Shown piece after piece: positions 13,032-37,937 of a stretch of 64,000 nt of DNA (positions are counted from its first letter, which is position 1; each line of letters opens with the position of its first letter). The stretch covers positions 310,001 through 374,000 of the forward strand of contig CAXKVV010002144.1 of NCBI GenBank assembly GCA_964058805.1, given 5' to 3'. The DNA is from Schoenoplectus triqueter. Its lineage: Eukaryota > Streptophyta > Magnoliopsida > Poales > Cyperaceae. The notes under the pieces were generated by a model. It did no database searches. It had not been told where the DNA came from and saw only the letters and a program-made list of their open reading frames with translations. The position numbers and the translations under genes are program-made.

Positions 13032-13424
13032 CAGGGGCAGATTCAATGTTGTCTGGGCACATGTCTCTCTGAATTTTGAAAAATAATATTTTTCACTAAT
13101 GTTTTTGATAATTTGTTCTCTCTGAAATTTTTTATGTCTCATTCTAGATTGTCTGATTATTTTTATTGAGAAAAAAATATTTAATATAATGCATAATGAA
13201 ATAATTATGCAAAGATATCAAAATATAAAGTTACGCAAACGAAAATTTTCTTCATCAACTTGATTATTTATTACTTTGAGCTTTATTTTATTGTTATTTT
13301 TATTAGGTAAGAATATATATTAAATTATTAATTTTTATTTAGTATCTGATTAGTCAATGAGTTTGAACTCGATAAATTATTATAATATGATAATTGCAAC
13401 CCTGACCAAAACCCTGCATCCCTA
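13032..13424 (-). mobile_element. hAT-like MITE of the CAGGGGCGGATG family, reverse copy
   Basis: The reverse complement aligns along most of its length with the copies at 17881-18312 and 37515-37937, including the conserved segment around TTGATGAAGAAAATTTTC and the TTTTTTTCTCAATAAAA-like block. The ends are CAGGGGCAGATTCAATG and CCCTGCATCCCTA. No clean target duplication. Confidence 0.65.
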
Positions 13425-14020
13425 TGGAAATAAAAATCAAGTCGTTAAAGGAGATGGCCGAAGAGCATGGGGTTAGATTGGGATCCAAGTGCCACTGAGA
13501 CGTAGTTCTCCAGTCCTCATCAAGATCTGTTGGTACATTGAGCCTGCCTATGTTTGGAAAGTTATTTTAGTTAAGATTTTCTATTTTAAGCAAAGTGTTT
13601 ATGACAAAGTTTAAAATGCGTGTAATCTTTGAATTAATTGGCTTTTCTTGTTATAGACTGTTAAATGGGCAGTTTACAGCTGATCTTGCTTCTGGTAAGT
13701 GAGGTTAAGTCAGACTAACAAACTTTTTTCAATTAATGCTCAAAATTAATTTTGTTCATAGACACTGTGTAAGATATCCACGACTCTTTATGGTACAAAG
13801 CAGAGGACTAATAGAGGTAGCATTTGGGTCAGATCAATGTATATGTTATCTTTTATTTTTTTCAGATTTTTTTGTTTGATTTCGATTGAATTGTAAACCA
13901 TTTGATCTCAGAACAGATCAAATTCAAATAGATCAGATGAATTTTTTCAGATCAGTCATATTCTGTCACCTCTAGATAAAAATGATAAAAATGAGGTTTC
14001 TACACTTGATACAAATCTAT
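13425..14020. other. Intergenic, nothing recognised
   Basis: Moderately AT-rich with short open frames only. I found no domain or spliced gene. Confidence 0.45.
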
Positions 14021-14128
14021 GATGTTATAATTTCAATATGGGTAGCAAGCTCACATGAATTAATCAGTTGAGGTGATGTTATAATTTCAATATGGGTAGC
14101 AAGCTCACATGAATTAATCAGTTGAGGT
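14021..14128. repeat. Perfect tandem duplication, 54 bp unit, two copies
   Basis: 14021-14074 and 14075-14128 read identically, beginning GATGTTATAATTTCAATATG. Identity of both copies implies a very recent duplication (or an assembly error). Confidence 0.9.
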
Positions 14129-15732
14129 GCATCCGTTCCATAAGTGGTAGAAGAAAGGAACATCAGGATCTTAGGTACTTTGTCTATCAAAAAAAAATTG
14201 TACGCTTTTGTAAGATATCTAATTTAGTTGTGCATTCTTACTAGAATGACCAAAATAGCTCTCTGATCGGACTTCTATTCTTTCCGTAATAATATTATTT
14301 TGCATTACTTCTTTTTAATATTTTTTTATTAAAAAATTACAAAATATATATATTGTGTTTATTTAACTGATTATTTTTTCTTAATTCATGTTCAAAATAA
14401 GTTGATTTAAATGATAAGATCTTTTTTCTAATTTTTTGTTGCAGAAAAAAAGAAAGCAACAACCGAAATGAAGGGAAAGATCAATTATGAAATTTCATTT
14501 TCACTAGATAATATAATAGTTCGATATCATCAATCTCTCTATAATATTTGAGCATTTATCTAATTCTGCATAAATATATGTTCCAAATTAATAAGATGTA
14601 TAAAAGTATATAACTACGTATTTATGAGCAAAATATTTCTTGTGCAATTCTTGCATGTGTACTTGATACGATTAAGATATTTGAGCCGTCAATTACCTTT
14701 GACTTTTTCATTAGCTTGATATAATTTTACTTTGACTCTTTTGTTTTAGTTCTATATAATTAAATCATCTAATGTAACATCCCACAAATAGCCGATGCTA
14801 TAATTATAGTTTTTTCGGCCAAATGTTATTAATGAATTTTCAAAGTTCAAATAATTAACTATTAAAGTATAAGATTTTATTTAATTAGTGTTGTTTTATA
14901 ATTTTAAAGAGACCTCGTCGTATGGCGCGAGCACTATACTAGTTGCCAAATTCTACATACCAACTAGTCAGCTATGTTCTACGAAGGTTGTAATCGGAAG
15001 TAGTTTTATCATTTGTTTTATTCTACAAATACGGTAAAATAACTATCTAAAATCATAAAGATCATCGAATTTGGACAACAAACATAAACAATTAAAACTT
15101 CTTTTTTAGATTTACCCGTATTCTTTTATGAGCATTTATGTCTATAAAGTATTTTAGAGAATTTAAATTTCAGATGAAGAGGATTTGATTTCCAGATGGG
15201 AGATTGATAAATTCAAATTATCTAGGTACTTCACCATGCAAGGAGCAAAATCTCCTCCGTAAAAATTAATTTGTGTGAATCTTAATATTACTCGCTACAG
15301 TAAAAGTCTATAGTACTAACATTTAAAATTGTCCATTTCTATTCCTCTAGAGCCTGCCCACCGTAGAGGAAATATTTTCTAGGCAGATGACCATCACTTT
15401 TATGCATGTTTTTCTTTCTTTTTTTTTAATGTAAAAATTGGATTGGGAACTTGGGAGGTCTATATTTGATGGACCCTGCTGGTGCAGGAATCATGAACGC
15501 GCGCAGCCCTTGAAACTCGTCAACAATTCCATATTGGATCCACTGAATTGGATTGTAGCTAGTTTTCGCAAATCAAGGACTAGATTCGGACTTCATTCCA
15601 AGTTGCTCTGATTCGGCTCTTCGAAAATAGAAACATATGTTTGTGCCATGTTTGTGGCTGGATGATTATAAAGGTGGGAGCTGACGTTATTCAATATTAT
15701 ATATTAAATAAATTAATATATAGATAAAATTG
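14129..15732. other. Intergenic, nothing recognised
   Basis: AT-rich sequence. No reading frame with a domain, no structured repeat with defined ends. Confidence 0.5.
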
Positions 15733-15733
15733 G

Positions 15734-15774
<41 letters not shown>
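15733..15774. repeat. (TA)n microsatellite
   Basis: About 42 bp of almost pure TA dinucleotides (one GTA interruption) abutting the fold-back element at 15776. It may be the insertion target. Confidence 0.9.
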
Positions 15775-15775
15775 G

Positions 15776-16175
15776 AGTAATGCTATGGTGCTTCGCGAAG
15801 TAAAAAAAAATTTGTGCTTCGCGTCCGTATCTCGAATTTAAAAGTTCAACGGCCGATCCAAACCGTTGAGCATCATCTTCATATTGAAATATCCTTGGAG
15901 ATCAAATTTTATATTTTTTTGAATTTTTTTGATATTTTTTAGATGGGTACAAAATCGCTTGTTTTGGATGGTGCAGAAATCTTTAGATTAACAAACTTTG
16001 TACCCATCTAAAAAATATCAAAAAAATTCAAAAAAATATAAAATTTGATATCCAAGGATATTTCAATATGAAGATGATGTTCAACGGTTTGGATCGGCCG
16101 TTTGAACTTTTAAATTCGAGATACGGATGCGAAGCACAAAAGATTTTTTGCTTCGCGAAGCACCATAGCATTACT
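15776..16175. mobile_element. Fold-back element A, arms about 177 bp
   Basis: The left arm 15776-15952 and right arm 15998-16175 are reverse complements with few differences, ending AGTAATGCTATGGTGCTTCG and its complement. The central spacer is only about 45 bp. The arms include CTTCGCGAAG palindromes near each end. Transcripts would fold into a long hairpin. No coding capacity; superfamily not assigned. Confidence 0.85.
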
Positions 16176-16181
16176 ATATAT

Positions 16182-16260
16182 GAGTAATGCTATGGTGCTT
16201 CGCGAAGTAAAAAAAAATTTGTGCTTCGCGTCCGTATCTCGAATTTAAAAGTTCAAACGG
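16182..16260. mobile_element. Truncated second copy of fold-back element A
   Basis: It begins GAGTAATGCTATGGTGCTTC six bases after the end of the complete copy and follows the left arm to the GTTCAAACGG position, where fold-back element B begins. The rest of the element is absent. Confidence 0.85.
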
Positions 16261-16614
16261 AGGCATTCCGTGAGCTTAACTCAAAAAACATATTAAATCA
16301 TCTCGAAATTTTAATTTATCATTCTCATTAAATTCTTTATATGAAAATCTCATGGGATGCAAAAATTTGGAGCGTTTTGAGCTTTTTAAGTCATCGTTTT
16401 TAATTTTTGAAAATCATCTCTAAAAATAATAATAATATATTCAATACTTGAATATCATTTTAAAAAATTAAAAACGGTGACTTAAAATACTCAAAACACT
16501 CCAAATTTTTGCATCCCATGAGATTTTCATATAAAGAATTTAATGAGAATGATAAATTAAAATTTTGAGATGATTTAATATGTTTTTTGAGTTAAACTCA
16601 CGCAAGGCCTCCGT
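16257..16614. mobile_element. Fold-back element B
   Basis: The left arm starts ACGGAGGCATTCCGTGAGCTTAAC and the right arm ends with the near reverse complement (GTTAAACTCACGCAAGGCCTCCGT, 16591-16614). The arms stay complementary inward through a CATCCCATGAGATTTTCATA segment and its partner, to a centre near 16430. It joins the truncated copy of element A directly. Confidence 0.8.
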
Positions 16615-16638
16615 GAGCTTAAGCTCACGCTATCTCCA

Positions 16639-16641
<3 letters not shown>

Positions 16642-16679
<38 letters not shown>
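16642..16679. repeat. (TA)n microsatellite
   Basis: About 38 bp of pure AT dinucleotides just upstream of fold-back element C. Confidence 0.9.
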
Positions 16680-16681
<2 letters not shown>

Positions 16682-17325
16682 CCTCAATATATTTTAATTT
16701 AGATATTTATTCCTTTAAATTTAAAAATTAAATATTTATCTCAAAATATCAAATCTTGGATATTTATCCATAACTACTATTATCCTCATAGAAATTAAAT
16801 TATAATAGAACAAAAATATCATTCCTTTCATTCTTACTATTGACTTAAATCTATAAAAATCTCTTTAAATAGTCTTACCCTTTATTTTTTCATAGATTTC
16901 ACGAGCTCGAGAAGGGATAATTAGCAACCTTCGACACAACCATCAGACTCCTTGAAAAGACTGATCAAGCTCCAGTAACCTCCTTGAGACACATATGATT
17001 AGATCTTCTAGATCTTGACTGTGAAGAAAAATATATAGAGGAAATTAAAGTTTAAAATTCGTATTATTCAACTTGATCATATGATACAGATAAAATTAAC
17101 GTTTCTCAATCTGCTAGCTCTCAGCGAAATTGAGACGGGTTGTTGACTGATGGAGGGGGTATATTTGTCCTTTTCTAATTTTAATTAATTATTAATTTAA
17201 TTTTTACAAGGATAATAGTAGTTTTGGGTAAACATTCAAAATTTTGATATTTTGAAGGATAAATATATAATTTTCAAATTAAAAAAGATAAATATTCAAA
17301 TTGAAATGTGTTGAGGGGTATATAC
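16674..17325. mobile_element. Fold-back element C, terminal inverted repeats of about 130 bp
   Basis: The left end TATATACCCCTCAATATATT and right end, read in reverse complement, TATATACCCCTCAACACATT continue in parallel for about 130 bp, including CTACTATTATCC near the inner edge of both arms. The centre (16810-17180) is unique. Long imperfect TIRs suggest a MULE-like element, but no 9 bp duplication could be confirmed. Confidence 0.65.
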
Positions 17326-17880
17326 TCAATTTTGTTTATTATGTATATTAGCAGTATCAATTACATATTAGAATACAAAATGAATGTATAATTAAATGAG
17401 TTATTTCGCGATTTGATACCATACAAACTGGAAGCTGATATACTCATTATGCATATTAACGATATCAACTAAGTGGTATATAAAATAAATGATAACATGT
17501 ATAATAACTTTATATGATGTATATAGTAATCTCGTATCGAATGACGGTATCGAATCAAATATCTGCAGAACATTTTCCTATAAAGATAACCTTTCATCAA
17601 AAATAGTAGTTTCATCTATCCCGGATAAGATTGATTGCATTGATGACATCTATCTTAAGAATTAATTCCGTTAATTGAAAATATCATATAAACATTTTAA
17701 GGACTACTACGTCTGACGAAGTTACTTTATGATATTTAAAACATTTTCAAATTCATTGAATATATTGAAAACTAAAAACAAATTTGCTCATGCGTTACTG
17801 GACATAGAAATATCATGTATTTCATATTTAATTTTATGCGATTTAAATATTATCAGATAAAGAGAAGTGTTGATTATTAT
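17326..17880. other. Intergenic, nothing recognised
   Basis: AT-rich sequence without supported features. Confidence 0.5.
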
Positions 17881-18312
17881 TAGGGGCGGATGTAAGATTT
17901 TGGTCAGGGGGATAATTATCGGATTGTAATAGTTTATCGGGTTCAAATTCATTAACTAATCGGGTACTAAATAAAAAAAATAATAATTTAATATATATTT
18001 TTATCTAATAAAAAAATTATTAAAATAATAACATTTTATATATTAAAAATAACAACAAAATAAAGCTCAAAGTAATAGATAATCAAGTTGATGAAGAAAG
18101 TTTCCATCTATGAAACTTTATATTTCGATATCTTTGTATAATTATTTCATTATGCACGATATTAAATATTTTTTTCTCAATAAAATTAATTAGACAATTC
18201 AGGGGGCAAAAAAAATTTCAGGGGAAACAAACTACTAAAAATATTATCGAAAAATACTATTTTTCAAAATCCATGAGGGTAGCTACCCTGGTATATTGTG
18301 GATCCGTCCCTA
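17881..18312 (+). mobile_element. hAT-like MITE of the CAGGGGCGGATG family
   Basis: It starts TAGGGGCGGATGTAAGATTT and ends GGATCCGTCCCTA. The flanking octamers ATTATTAT and ATTACTAC agree at 6 of 8 positions, compatible with an aged hAT target duplication. The interior matches the copies at 13032 (reverse), 23372 and 37515. Confidence 0.7.
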
Positions 18313-18639
18313 ATTACTACCACCTTTTTTAAAAAAAAGAATATTATCTGATAAAATATGGAAGCATATTAGACTTTAAAGTATTTTTAAAAGACTGAAA
18401 TTTTCTAAAGGAAGGTACAAAACGTGCACCAAAATCATATGAAATTCTATGCGCATTATTTACTAATTACAAACATGCACGTCATGTCTACAATACGATA
18501 ATTTTTTATTTGAGCTTTAATTTTCATGACAATCGCGATTACATTTTTGTTTAATTAAAAGGTCATAACACCTTTTTTTAAGCAATATGACAAACAGACA
18601 GTTTTTAGTAATAATAATGATTATTAAATTAATATTATT

Positions 18640-19540
18640 AAAAATAAGAGTGAGAATCGTAAAGTTAAATGGAGTCTTACACAAGGTCGAACTTTACTCT
18701 ATTACACACAAATGATGAGAGACAAATCCTAAAGTTAAATGGAGTAGCAAAAACTAGGAGTAGATTTAGCAATGGAGCAAATCACTCAAATTTCACAAGT
18801 GTTTAGAACAAGTTTAGATCAAAGATCTTGAGCTTTAGCTAGGTATAGCAAAGTTTTCTCAAAGCTCTTTAATGATGGCTGAAAGAATGTATTTTGCAAG
18901 TGTATTCAACAACTGGAGGAGAAGGGAGATGGTCCCCCTTTTATAAAGAGCTGAAAACCAAACATAACTCACTTTTTCGGCCTGAACCGTTATAACGGTT
19001 TACAAATCGTTACAACGGTTTATAAATCGTTACAACGGATTAAGATTCAAACGGTAGGATTGTCAGAGAAATTTGCCCGTTGTTCTGCCGTATAGCTGTT
19101 GGATCAACTGAGCTGAAACGTTATAACTATTTATCAAATCGTTATACGTTTCATGAATCATTGTAACGATTACAGAATCGTTATACGTTTCACAAATCAT
19201 TGTAACGATTACTGAATCGTTACATAACGATTCACTCTGGTTTCTGCCTTAGAATGTTTTTGAGTATCGAGATGAACCGTTATAATGATTACTAAACCGT
19301 TATAACGATTCACTGGGCAGAAACATTTTTCTTGTTGTTTAAGCTCAATTTCTCTTGACCAATTCAACCCAGTTTGAGTTTTACTAAACCTAAGCCTAAT
19401 GCAGTCTTGATTAAGCTCTTGTATCCCAGTACTAGTCTTGGTTCTTGTGCACTTGTCCATTTGCATGTTAATCCCTGCACAAAAACTCAAACAAGATAAA
19501 TTATAAAATTCAAGATTGTTTTGCAAATCGACAAATCAAA
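18640..19540 (-). mobile_element. LTR-like block with CGTTATAACG repeats, reverse orientation
   Basis: Read on the - strand it carries many copies of AACCGTTATAACG / AATCGTTATAACG motifs (19310-18970). These are followed by a TATAAAAGGGGGACC promoter-like box near 18950-18936 and a leader-like stretch. The same arrangement recurs on the + strand at 61600-62574, including the shared segment CATTCTAAGGCAGAAACC-like near 19245. Position-specific homology plus the TATA box suggest the U3/R part of an LTR or a solo LTR. Exact ends and target duplication are not defined; no coding part is attached. Confidence 0.45.
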
Positions 19541-19742
19541 GAAGATGTTAAGTGTAACAAAGATCACGGTATCTTTACTCTCTCTCTCTCTCTATATATA
19601 TAATTGTATTACTTCAAAATTTTGGACTTTTGACAATGAAGTAAAAAAAAATATTATCTTAAACTTTTTAATACAAAAAATAGCAAAATTATCTTATTTT
19701 AAAATTTATTTATTGAATAGATTTTTTCCAATCTTTAAGTCT

Positions 19743-19861
19743 GGTATGTACAAATATCCTTTTTTCAAGGAAATTGGTATGTAAAAATGTCCTTTTTTTT
19801 CAAGGAAATTAGTATCTACAAATGTCCTTTTTTTCAAGGAAATTATTATGTACAAATGTCA
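19743..19861. repeat. Short tandem repeat, 33-35 bp unit, about 3.5 copies
   Basis: Units begin near 19743, 19776, 19811 and 19846, each containing GTATGTACAAATGTCC followed by a T-run and TCAAGGAAATT. The open frame running through them is a repeat artefact. Confidence 0.85.
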
Positions 19862-20957
19862 TTATTGTTATTTAATTAGTTTAAGCAAAAACAATTGTTG
19901 AAAATTTTAATACATAAAAGAGAGTTAAGTTTTTAAGCTTTTCAAGCATGTCACATCATCACTTTTCTCCACCATTGATTTTATTTAAATCTTTTTATTT
20001 TTTAAATCTAAGAGTTCATATAAAATAATTTTTCTCTCCTCATTTAAAATATTGTGTGTAATATATTAAGGTAAAACTTAACTTTTAAAATGATCCAATA
20101 TTTTTATATGATCATTTATATTTTATTATGTGTTTATTTATATTATTTATTATAATAATAATTATTATAATTATCATTATTACTTCACATTTAAAAATAT
20201 TGTGTCTAAATTTTCTTTAATGTGAAATTTTATTAAATATATTTAAAAAAAATTATATTATTAATTATTTATTGAGGACTATATTGTTGGAGTAAAAACC
20301 CAAATTATAGCCCTAGTTTATATAATAATCAGTAGCATGATAAGTTGTGTGAAAATTTTCATAGAGGAACACAAGATACAATTGTGTTACTTAAAAAATA
20401 CAGCATAAGTATATTAGATACATTTTTCTTTCTGAACACTATTAATTTTTTTTAGTAAAACAAAAGGTGTGAAAGTACGAAAGTACGAAAGTTTCGGACC
20501 TGAGTTCACTTTTAATAAATGCAGATTCAGGTCGTATTTAATAAACGTGAATTTATAAATTTCATGATTCCTATCCATCAAGTATTATTTTCATGTTTTT
20601 AAATTTTTTATACGTTATTAATAAAAATTTTGGAGTTCCGAAACTTAATTGACTATTCAATTGTGCATATGGGAAGTTAGCTACAAATAATTGAAAACTA
20701 GAGGTCTCTTATCTAAATTTGCTTCGGTCAATTATAAAATATTAAGATGTTTGAACCGTCTCCCTCGCTCGCTCAGCGGCCAGCCCAGCCTCGACCAATT
20801 TAGCTTGCCTCTCAACTCACTTTATCTATCATTTGTTCGACTTCCACACCATATTCCTTTTCGGTTTTCTCCAGATGAACCCTAAACCTCTATAAACTGT
20901 CTTTCCATCCGCTCCCAATCAAACTTGTCGGTTCTAAAATCAGATTTGGACTGCGTG
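19862..20957. promoter_or_regulatory. 5' flank and leader of the IRE4-like gene
   Basis: AT-rich DNA becoming less AT-rich and pyrimidine-rich from about 20745 (CCCTCGCTCGCTC, CTCCAGATG). This is typical of a plant 5' leader just ahead of the chosen ATG at 20958. A TATAAA lies near 20890 but is probably too close to the ATG to be the core promoter. Transcription start not determinable from sequence. Confidence 0.35.
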
Positions 20958-34031
<13,074 letters not shown>

Positions 34032-34451
34032 AAGAGAAGAAGATAACTGTATCATTTTGATTGATACATGACAAGTTAGTTTAGTCGCCTGTTACCTCGA
34101 GTAGTATTTTTTTTTCCTGTTTAATTACAGTAAAGTTCATTTTCTGTGTTTTCTGCTTTGTAGAGTATAGCTCTGAAATTTTGATTGTAGGCAATAGGTC
34201 AAGTTGTCAAAATTTAGATCTTAAATTTGGGCCCCATTCCATTTGAAAAACATCTCAGGACCATGCTTCTAGTTGGGTAACACCGTAACAGAAGCTGATA
34301 TTCAGGAATTGTGTTTTTTTTTCTCCTTTTCCTTTCTGAATTGTATAAATAAATTTAATTTGGTAAATGATCATTTTTTATATCATGCATAAAAGTTAGT
34401 TCGGAATTTTAAGCACTTGAACCCAATTCTCTTATGTATTCGACAGTTTTC
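34032..34451. other. 3' flank of the IRE4-like gene
   Basis: AT-rich sequence following the TAA at 34029-34031, presumably the 3' untranslated region. I can not place the polyadenylation site with confidence. Confidence 0.4.
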
Positions 34452-34454
34452 TTA

Positions 34455-34726
34455 GAGCATCCGCATCCCATTGTTAAATTGATTGTCAAATCTCATTTGA
34501 CAATTGTCATTTGAATTTCAGGGATGCAGAGACTAGACAAAATTAGACAATTGTCTAAATTTGACAATTTATTTGTCAAGCCACGTCAGCGAACAAGCAA
34601 AAAAATAATTACGAAAGTGTCATTTTGATAATTTCATTTTATTCAGGGATGCCACTCTTAAAATAAATTGTCAATTGATATGACATAAAAATTTAATTTT
34701 GATAGTCGACACCAATACGGATGCTC
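34455..34726. mobile_element. Tourist-like MITE, copy 2
   Basis: Ends GAGCATCCGCATCC and ATACGGATGCTC, flanked by TTA on both sides (34452-34454, 34727-34729). It is the reverse-oriented relative of 9946-10201, sharing AATTGTCATTTGAATTTCAG and the GGGATGCA segment. Lies about 420 bp past the stop codon of the kinase gene. Confidence 0.8.
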
Positions 34727-34911
34727 TTATACTCATCACCTTTTGTTGAAAGTGGATTTAGAACATTATGGCCCAGTAAATGAGGATGGATAGCATTTGT
34801 GGCCTTCTGTGCCGAGTAACTGTTTTCCGTGCGGCATCTGGCTCTGTATATCCAGTAAATGAGGATGGATAGAATTGGTGCTTATCCCCAAACGAAACCG
34901 CTCTCCATCTC

Positions 34912-35150
34912 TATCTATCAATTTATCAAAGAGTCTGGATAGGTTCAAAGAGTTTAGAACTCAAAAATTAGTTTAAAGTCGCTCTCATCCGTTGATTTTG
35001 CATCGAGATTAATAAAAAAGGTGAGAGAAAACTTTAAACAAATAAAAAAATATGAATTTCGATACAAAATCAACTGATGAGAAGAGCTTTGAACCAATTT
35101 TTGGATTCAAAGCCCTTTGAATTTATCCCAGACCCATTTATCAATAGTTC
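34912..35150. mobile_element. Fold-back element, arms about 100 bp
   Basis: The left arm contains GGTTCAAAGAG...CGTTGATTTTGCATCGA and the right arm its near complement (TCGATACAAAATCAACTGATG ... CTTTGAACC). Pairing extends outward through AATTTATC / TTTATCAATAG. No target duplication defined; ends approximate. Confidence 0.6.
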
Positions 35151-35170
35151 AATACATCATTACATCCTAT

Positions 35171-35312
35171 TAGAGGTGGCAGAACCCGACCCGACCCGAC
35201 AAACCCGCCCGACCCGTCCGGACCCGAACCCGACCCGACCCGATTTTTTAAGAAAGTCAAACTGACCCGACCCGACCCGAACCCGACCTGACCCAACCAA
35301 TTGCCACCTCTA
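35171..35312. mobile_element. 142 bp hAT-type MITE filled with ACCCG repeats
   Basis: The terminal inverted repeats TAGAGGTGGCA / TTGCCACCTCTA are flanked by a perfect 8 bp duplication CATCCTAT (35163-35170, 35313-35320). The interior is nearly all (ACCCG)n and GACCCGAACCCG variants. No coding capacity. Confidence 0.88.
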
Positions 35313-35320
35313 CATCCTAT

Positions 35321-36904
35321 CCTCTGTTTGAAATATGCAGGAATGAGCCAAAGTTTGTGGACAGCGCAATAAATGAGCGCCGGGGCTCAACTCGTTCTCT
35401 TTCAATTAGGACCGTCATTGACATTCTTTTAGTCAAGTAACTATATCGTATCCGATAAAATAGATATGAATAAAATTTTATTTTCATTAAGTTATTGGAT
35501 ATTAGTATGGGTAAGAAAAAAAATTCATTAATTTATTAGATATTGATACGGATAAGAGTTATTCTTTATCTGTTATCTATTCCATTACTAATTATATTAT
35601 AATTTTTTATTGTTAATTATATTATAATATTTTAATTATGTTATAAACTTTTTCATTACTAATTATATTATAATCTTTTTTCCATTTAAAAAGTTTTTTA
35701 TCATTTACCTGATCTGTATCATATTCAATAAGTCAAATATAGATAAAATTTTATTTTTATTAAATTATAAAATAAAAATATGAATAAAAAATTTTGATGA
35801 AAAATTTATTTTTATTAAATTATAAGATAAAAATATGAATAAAAATTTTTCATTAACTCATCAAATATAAATATAAATAAGATATTTTCGTTATCTTATT
35901 CTGTCCATCGTCTTTCCTGCTTTCAACTCATTTGCTAGAGACATTCATTTCTGTTTTTTTACCAGTCGTGAGTTTATTTATTAATTAATGCTTCATGACA
36001 AGGCGCAAGCTCACGCGTCACTTGGTCGCAGGCATACACTTCTTGGACCAGTTTCGACTAGATAACGAACCCCAGTAGCCCAATAAAAAGGAACGCCACG
36101 CGTCTTGGTTGCATTGTTGTGTACAATCACTTTCTCAGTTGCAGTTTTGCAATATATATAATCAACTATTCTATATTCATCCATTTAACTACTTAACATT
36201 AACTAGATGGTATTAAGTACTAGCACATAATTAAATAACTATCATTTTGGTATAAAAATATTCATGAATGTACTCCCATTCTGTTGGAAATTGTCTAGAT
36301 GATACTTAACTAACCAACAGGTATATTACATTTTCTTTTATCGTTATTGGGAGTTCTGTTATTCAACATGTGGGTTATCATCTGTACATTGATCAATTAT
36401 ATGTATGCTCCGGTCCAAATGCATAGGACGGGCTTGCTCTGTATAATCTATATAATCTATTTCATGGCGAAGGACGGGTTTTCTGCGTAGAAGTCAACAA
36501 TTATGTTTTTTTTTTTATTATTTTGCTAACTGAACGGAACAATGTTACAACCGTACAAGCTGAAAATAAATGAAAGCGAGTGGCTTTTGGTCTCCTTTTC
36601 TTAAAAGGGCAAAAAAATAACAAGCTGAAAATAATTGTCAAGCTTCTGACATTAGTCTGACTTTACTTAAATATTCAAAGTGTAGATACAAAGACGTTTT
36701 GGAATTTTAAGCATATCGTTGGTGACATTGATCAAACTATGCAAAAAAACTAAGGTGAGATTACGACTTGTTTTAAACCAGAAAAACAAAAGGTCGGGAT
36801 AAGAAGAAAATACAGACAGCCTTACCTCCGATTCGAGGCATTTTGATTTTTTTTGTCAAAATTGAAATGACTCCATCGATTTCATTGAAATTATAATAAT
36901 CATA
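35321..36904. other. Intergenic, nothing recognised
   Basis: AT-rich with locally repeated AAAATATGAATAAAAATT blocks at 35750-35890. No gene or bounded repeat supported. Confidence 0.45.
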
Positions 36905-37460
36905 TGATATTTTCTGTACTAGATCATATATGAGAAACAAAATGTATGATGTGAATAGTGCATACTTTAACTTATATGGCACTATGTATGTAAGAGCTCT
37001 TTAAAGAGAGGAAGAATAGAGGAAGAAGCCCCTGCCTAGGTCTTGCTGGCCCTCTTATATAGGAAAGACAGAAATTAATATTTAATGAGCTCCTTATGAA
37101 CCTAGGACTATATGAGTTTTGGGCCGTATAAATACTTTCGGGGTTTTTAGAACATAACCCTATGATTAGCGGATGATATGACCTGTATTAGATCATATGT
37201 GAGAGACAAAAAGTATTATATATTTATGTGGATAGTGTGCACTCTAATTCATAGAGCATTATGCATGTAATAGATGAGCTCTCAAGCAGAAAGAGCAAGA
37301 AGAAGAAAAAAAAGAGAGGAAGAAGTCCCTACCTAGACATTGGTGGCCCTCAGGGAAAAGAAAAAATAATTTAATGGGCGCCTTATGGTCCTAAGGCTAT
37401 TTGAGTTCTTAATCTAATAATTTTTTTAGGGCCTTTAGAACATCTCTATCACCATACAAC
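36905..37460. repeat. Two diverged direct repeats of about 270-285 bp
   Basis: TAGATCATATATGAGAAACA at 36920 recurs as TAGATCATATGTGAGAGACA at 37189. Matching continues through AGAGGAAGAAG-CCC-GCCTAG, the GGCCCTC block and a TTTTTAGAACAT segment near the end of both. TGATATCAAA-like bases after the second copy (near 37475) could be a decayed tRNA-Met primer site, so these may be two solo LTRs; this is only a guess. Confidence 0.6.
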
Positions 37461-37514
37461 CTAGCATCTAGAACTGATATCAAAATACTGATGCGAGCCT
37501 AAAATATTTGTTAT

Positions 37515-37937
37515 CAGGGGCGCGGATATAGAATTTTGTCATGATAATTATCGGATTATAATAGCTAATCGAATTCAAACCCATTAACTAATTGGGTACT
37601 AAATAAAAAAATAATAATTTAATATATATTCTTATCTAATAAAAAATATTAAAATAATAACATTTTATATACCAAAAATAACAACAAAATAAAGCTCAAA
37701 ATAATAGATAAACAAGTTGATGAATAAAATTTTCATCTACGTAACTTTATATTTTGATATCTTTACATAATTATTTCATTATGCATGATATTAAATATTT
37801 TTTTCTCAATAAAAATAATCAGACAATTCAGGGAAGATAAAAAAAAATTTCAGTGAGGAATAAATTACAGAAATCATTACCGTAAAATACTATTTCTCAA
37901 AATTCAAGTGGGCAGGTGCACCGTTGGACCACCCCTA
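37515..37937 (+). mobile_element. hAT-like MITE of the CAGGGGCGGATG family
   Basis: It begins CAGGGGCGCGGATATAGAAT and ends CCACCCCTAG. The interior is closely similar to 17881-18312 (for example AACAACAAAATAAAGCTCAA). No clean target duplication was seen. Confidence 0.7.
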
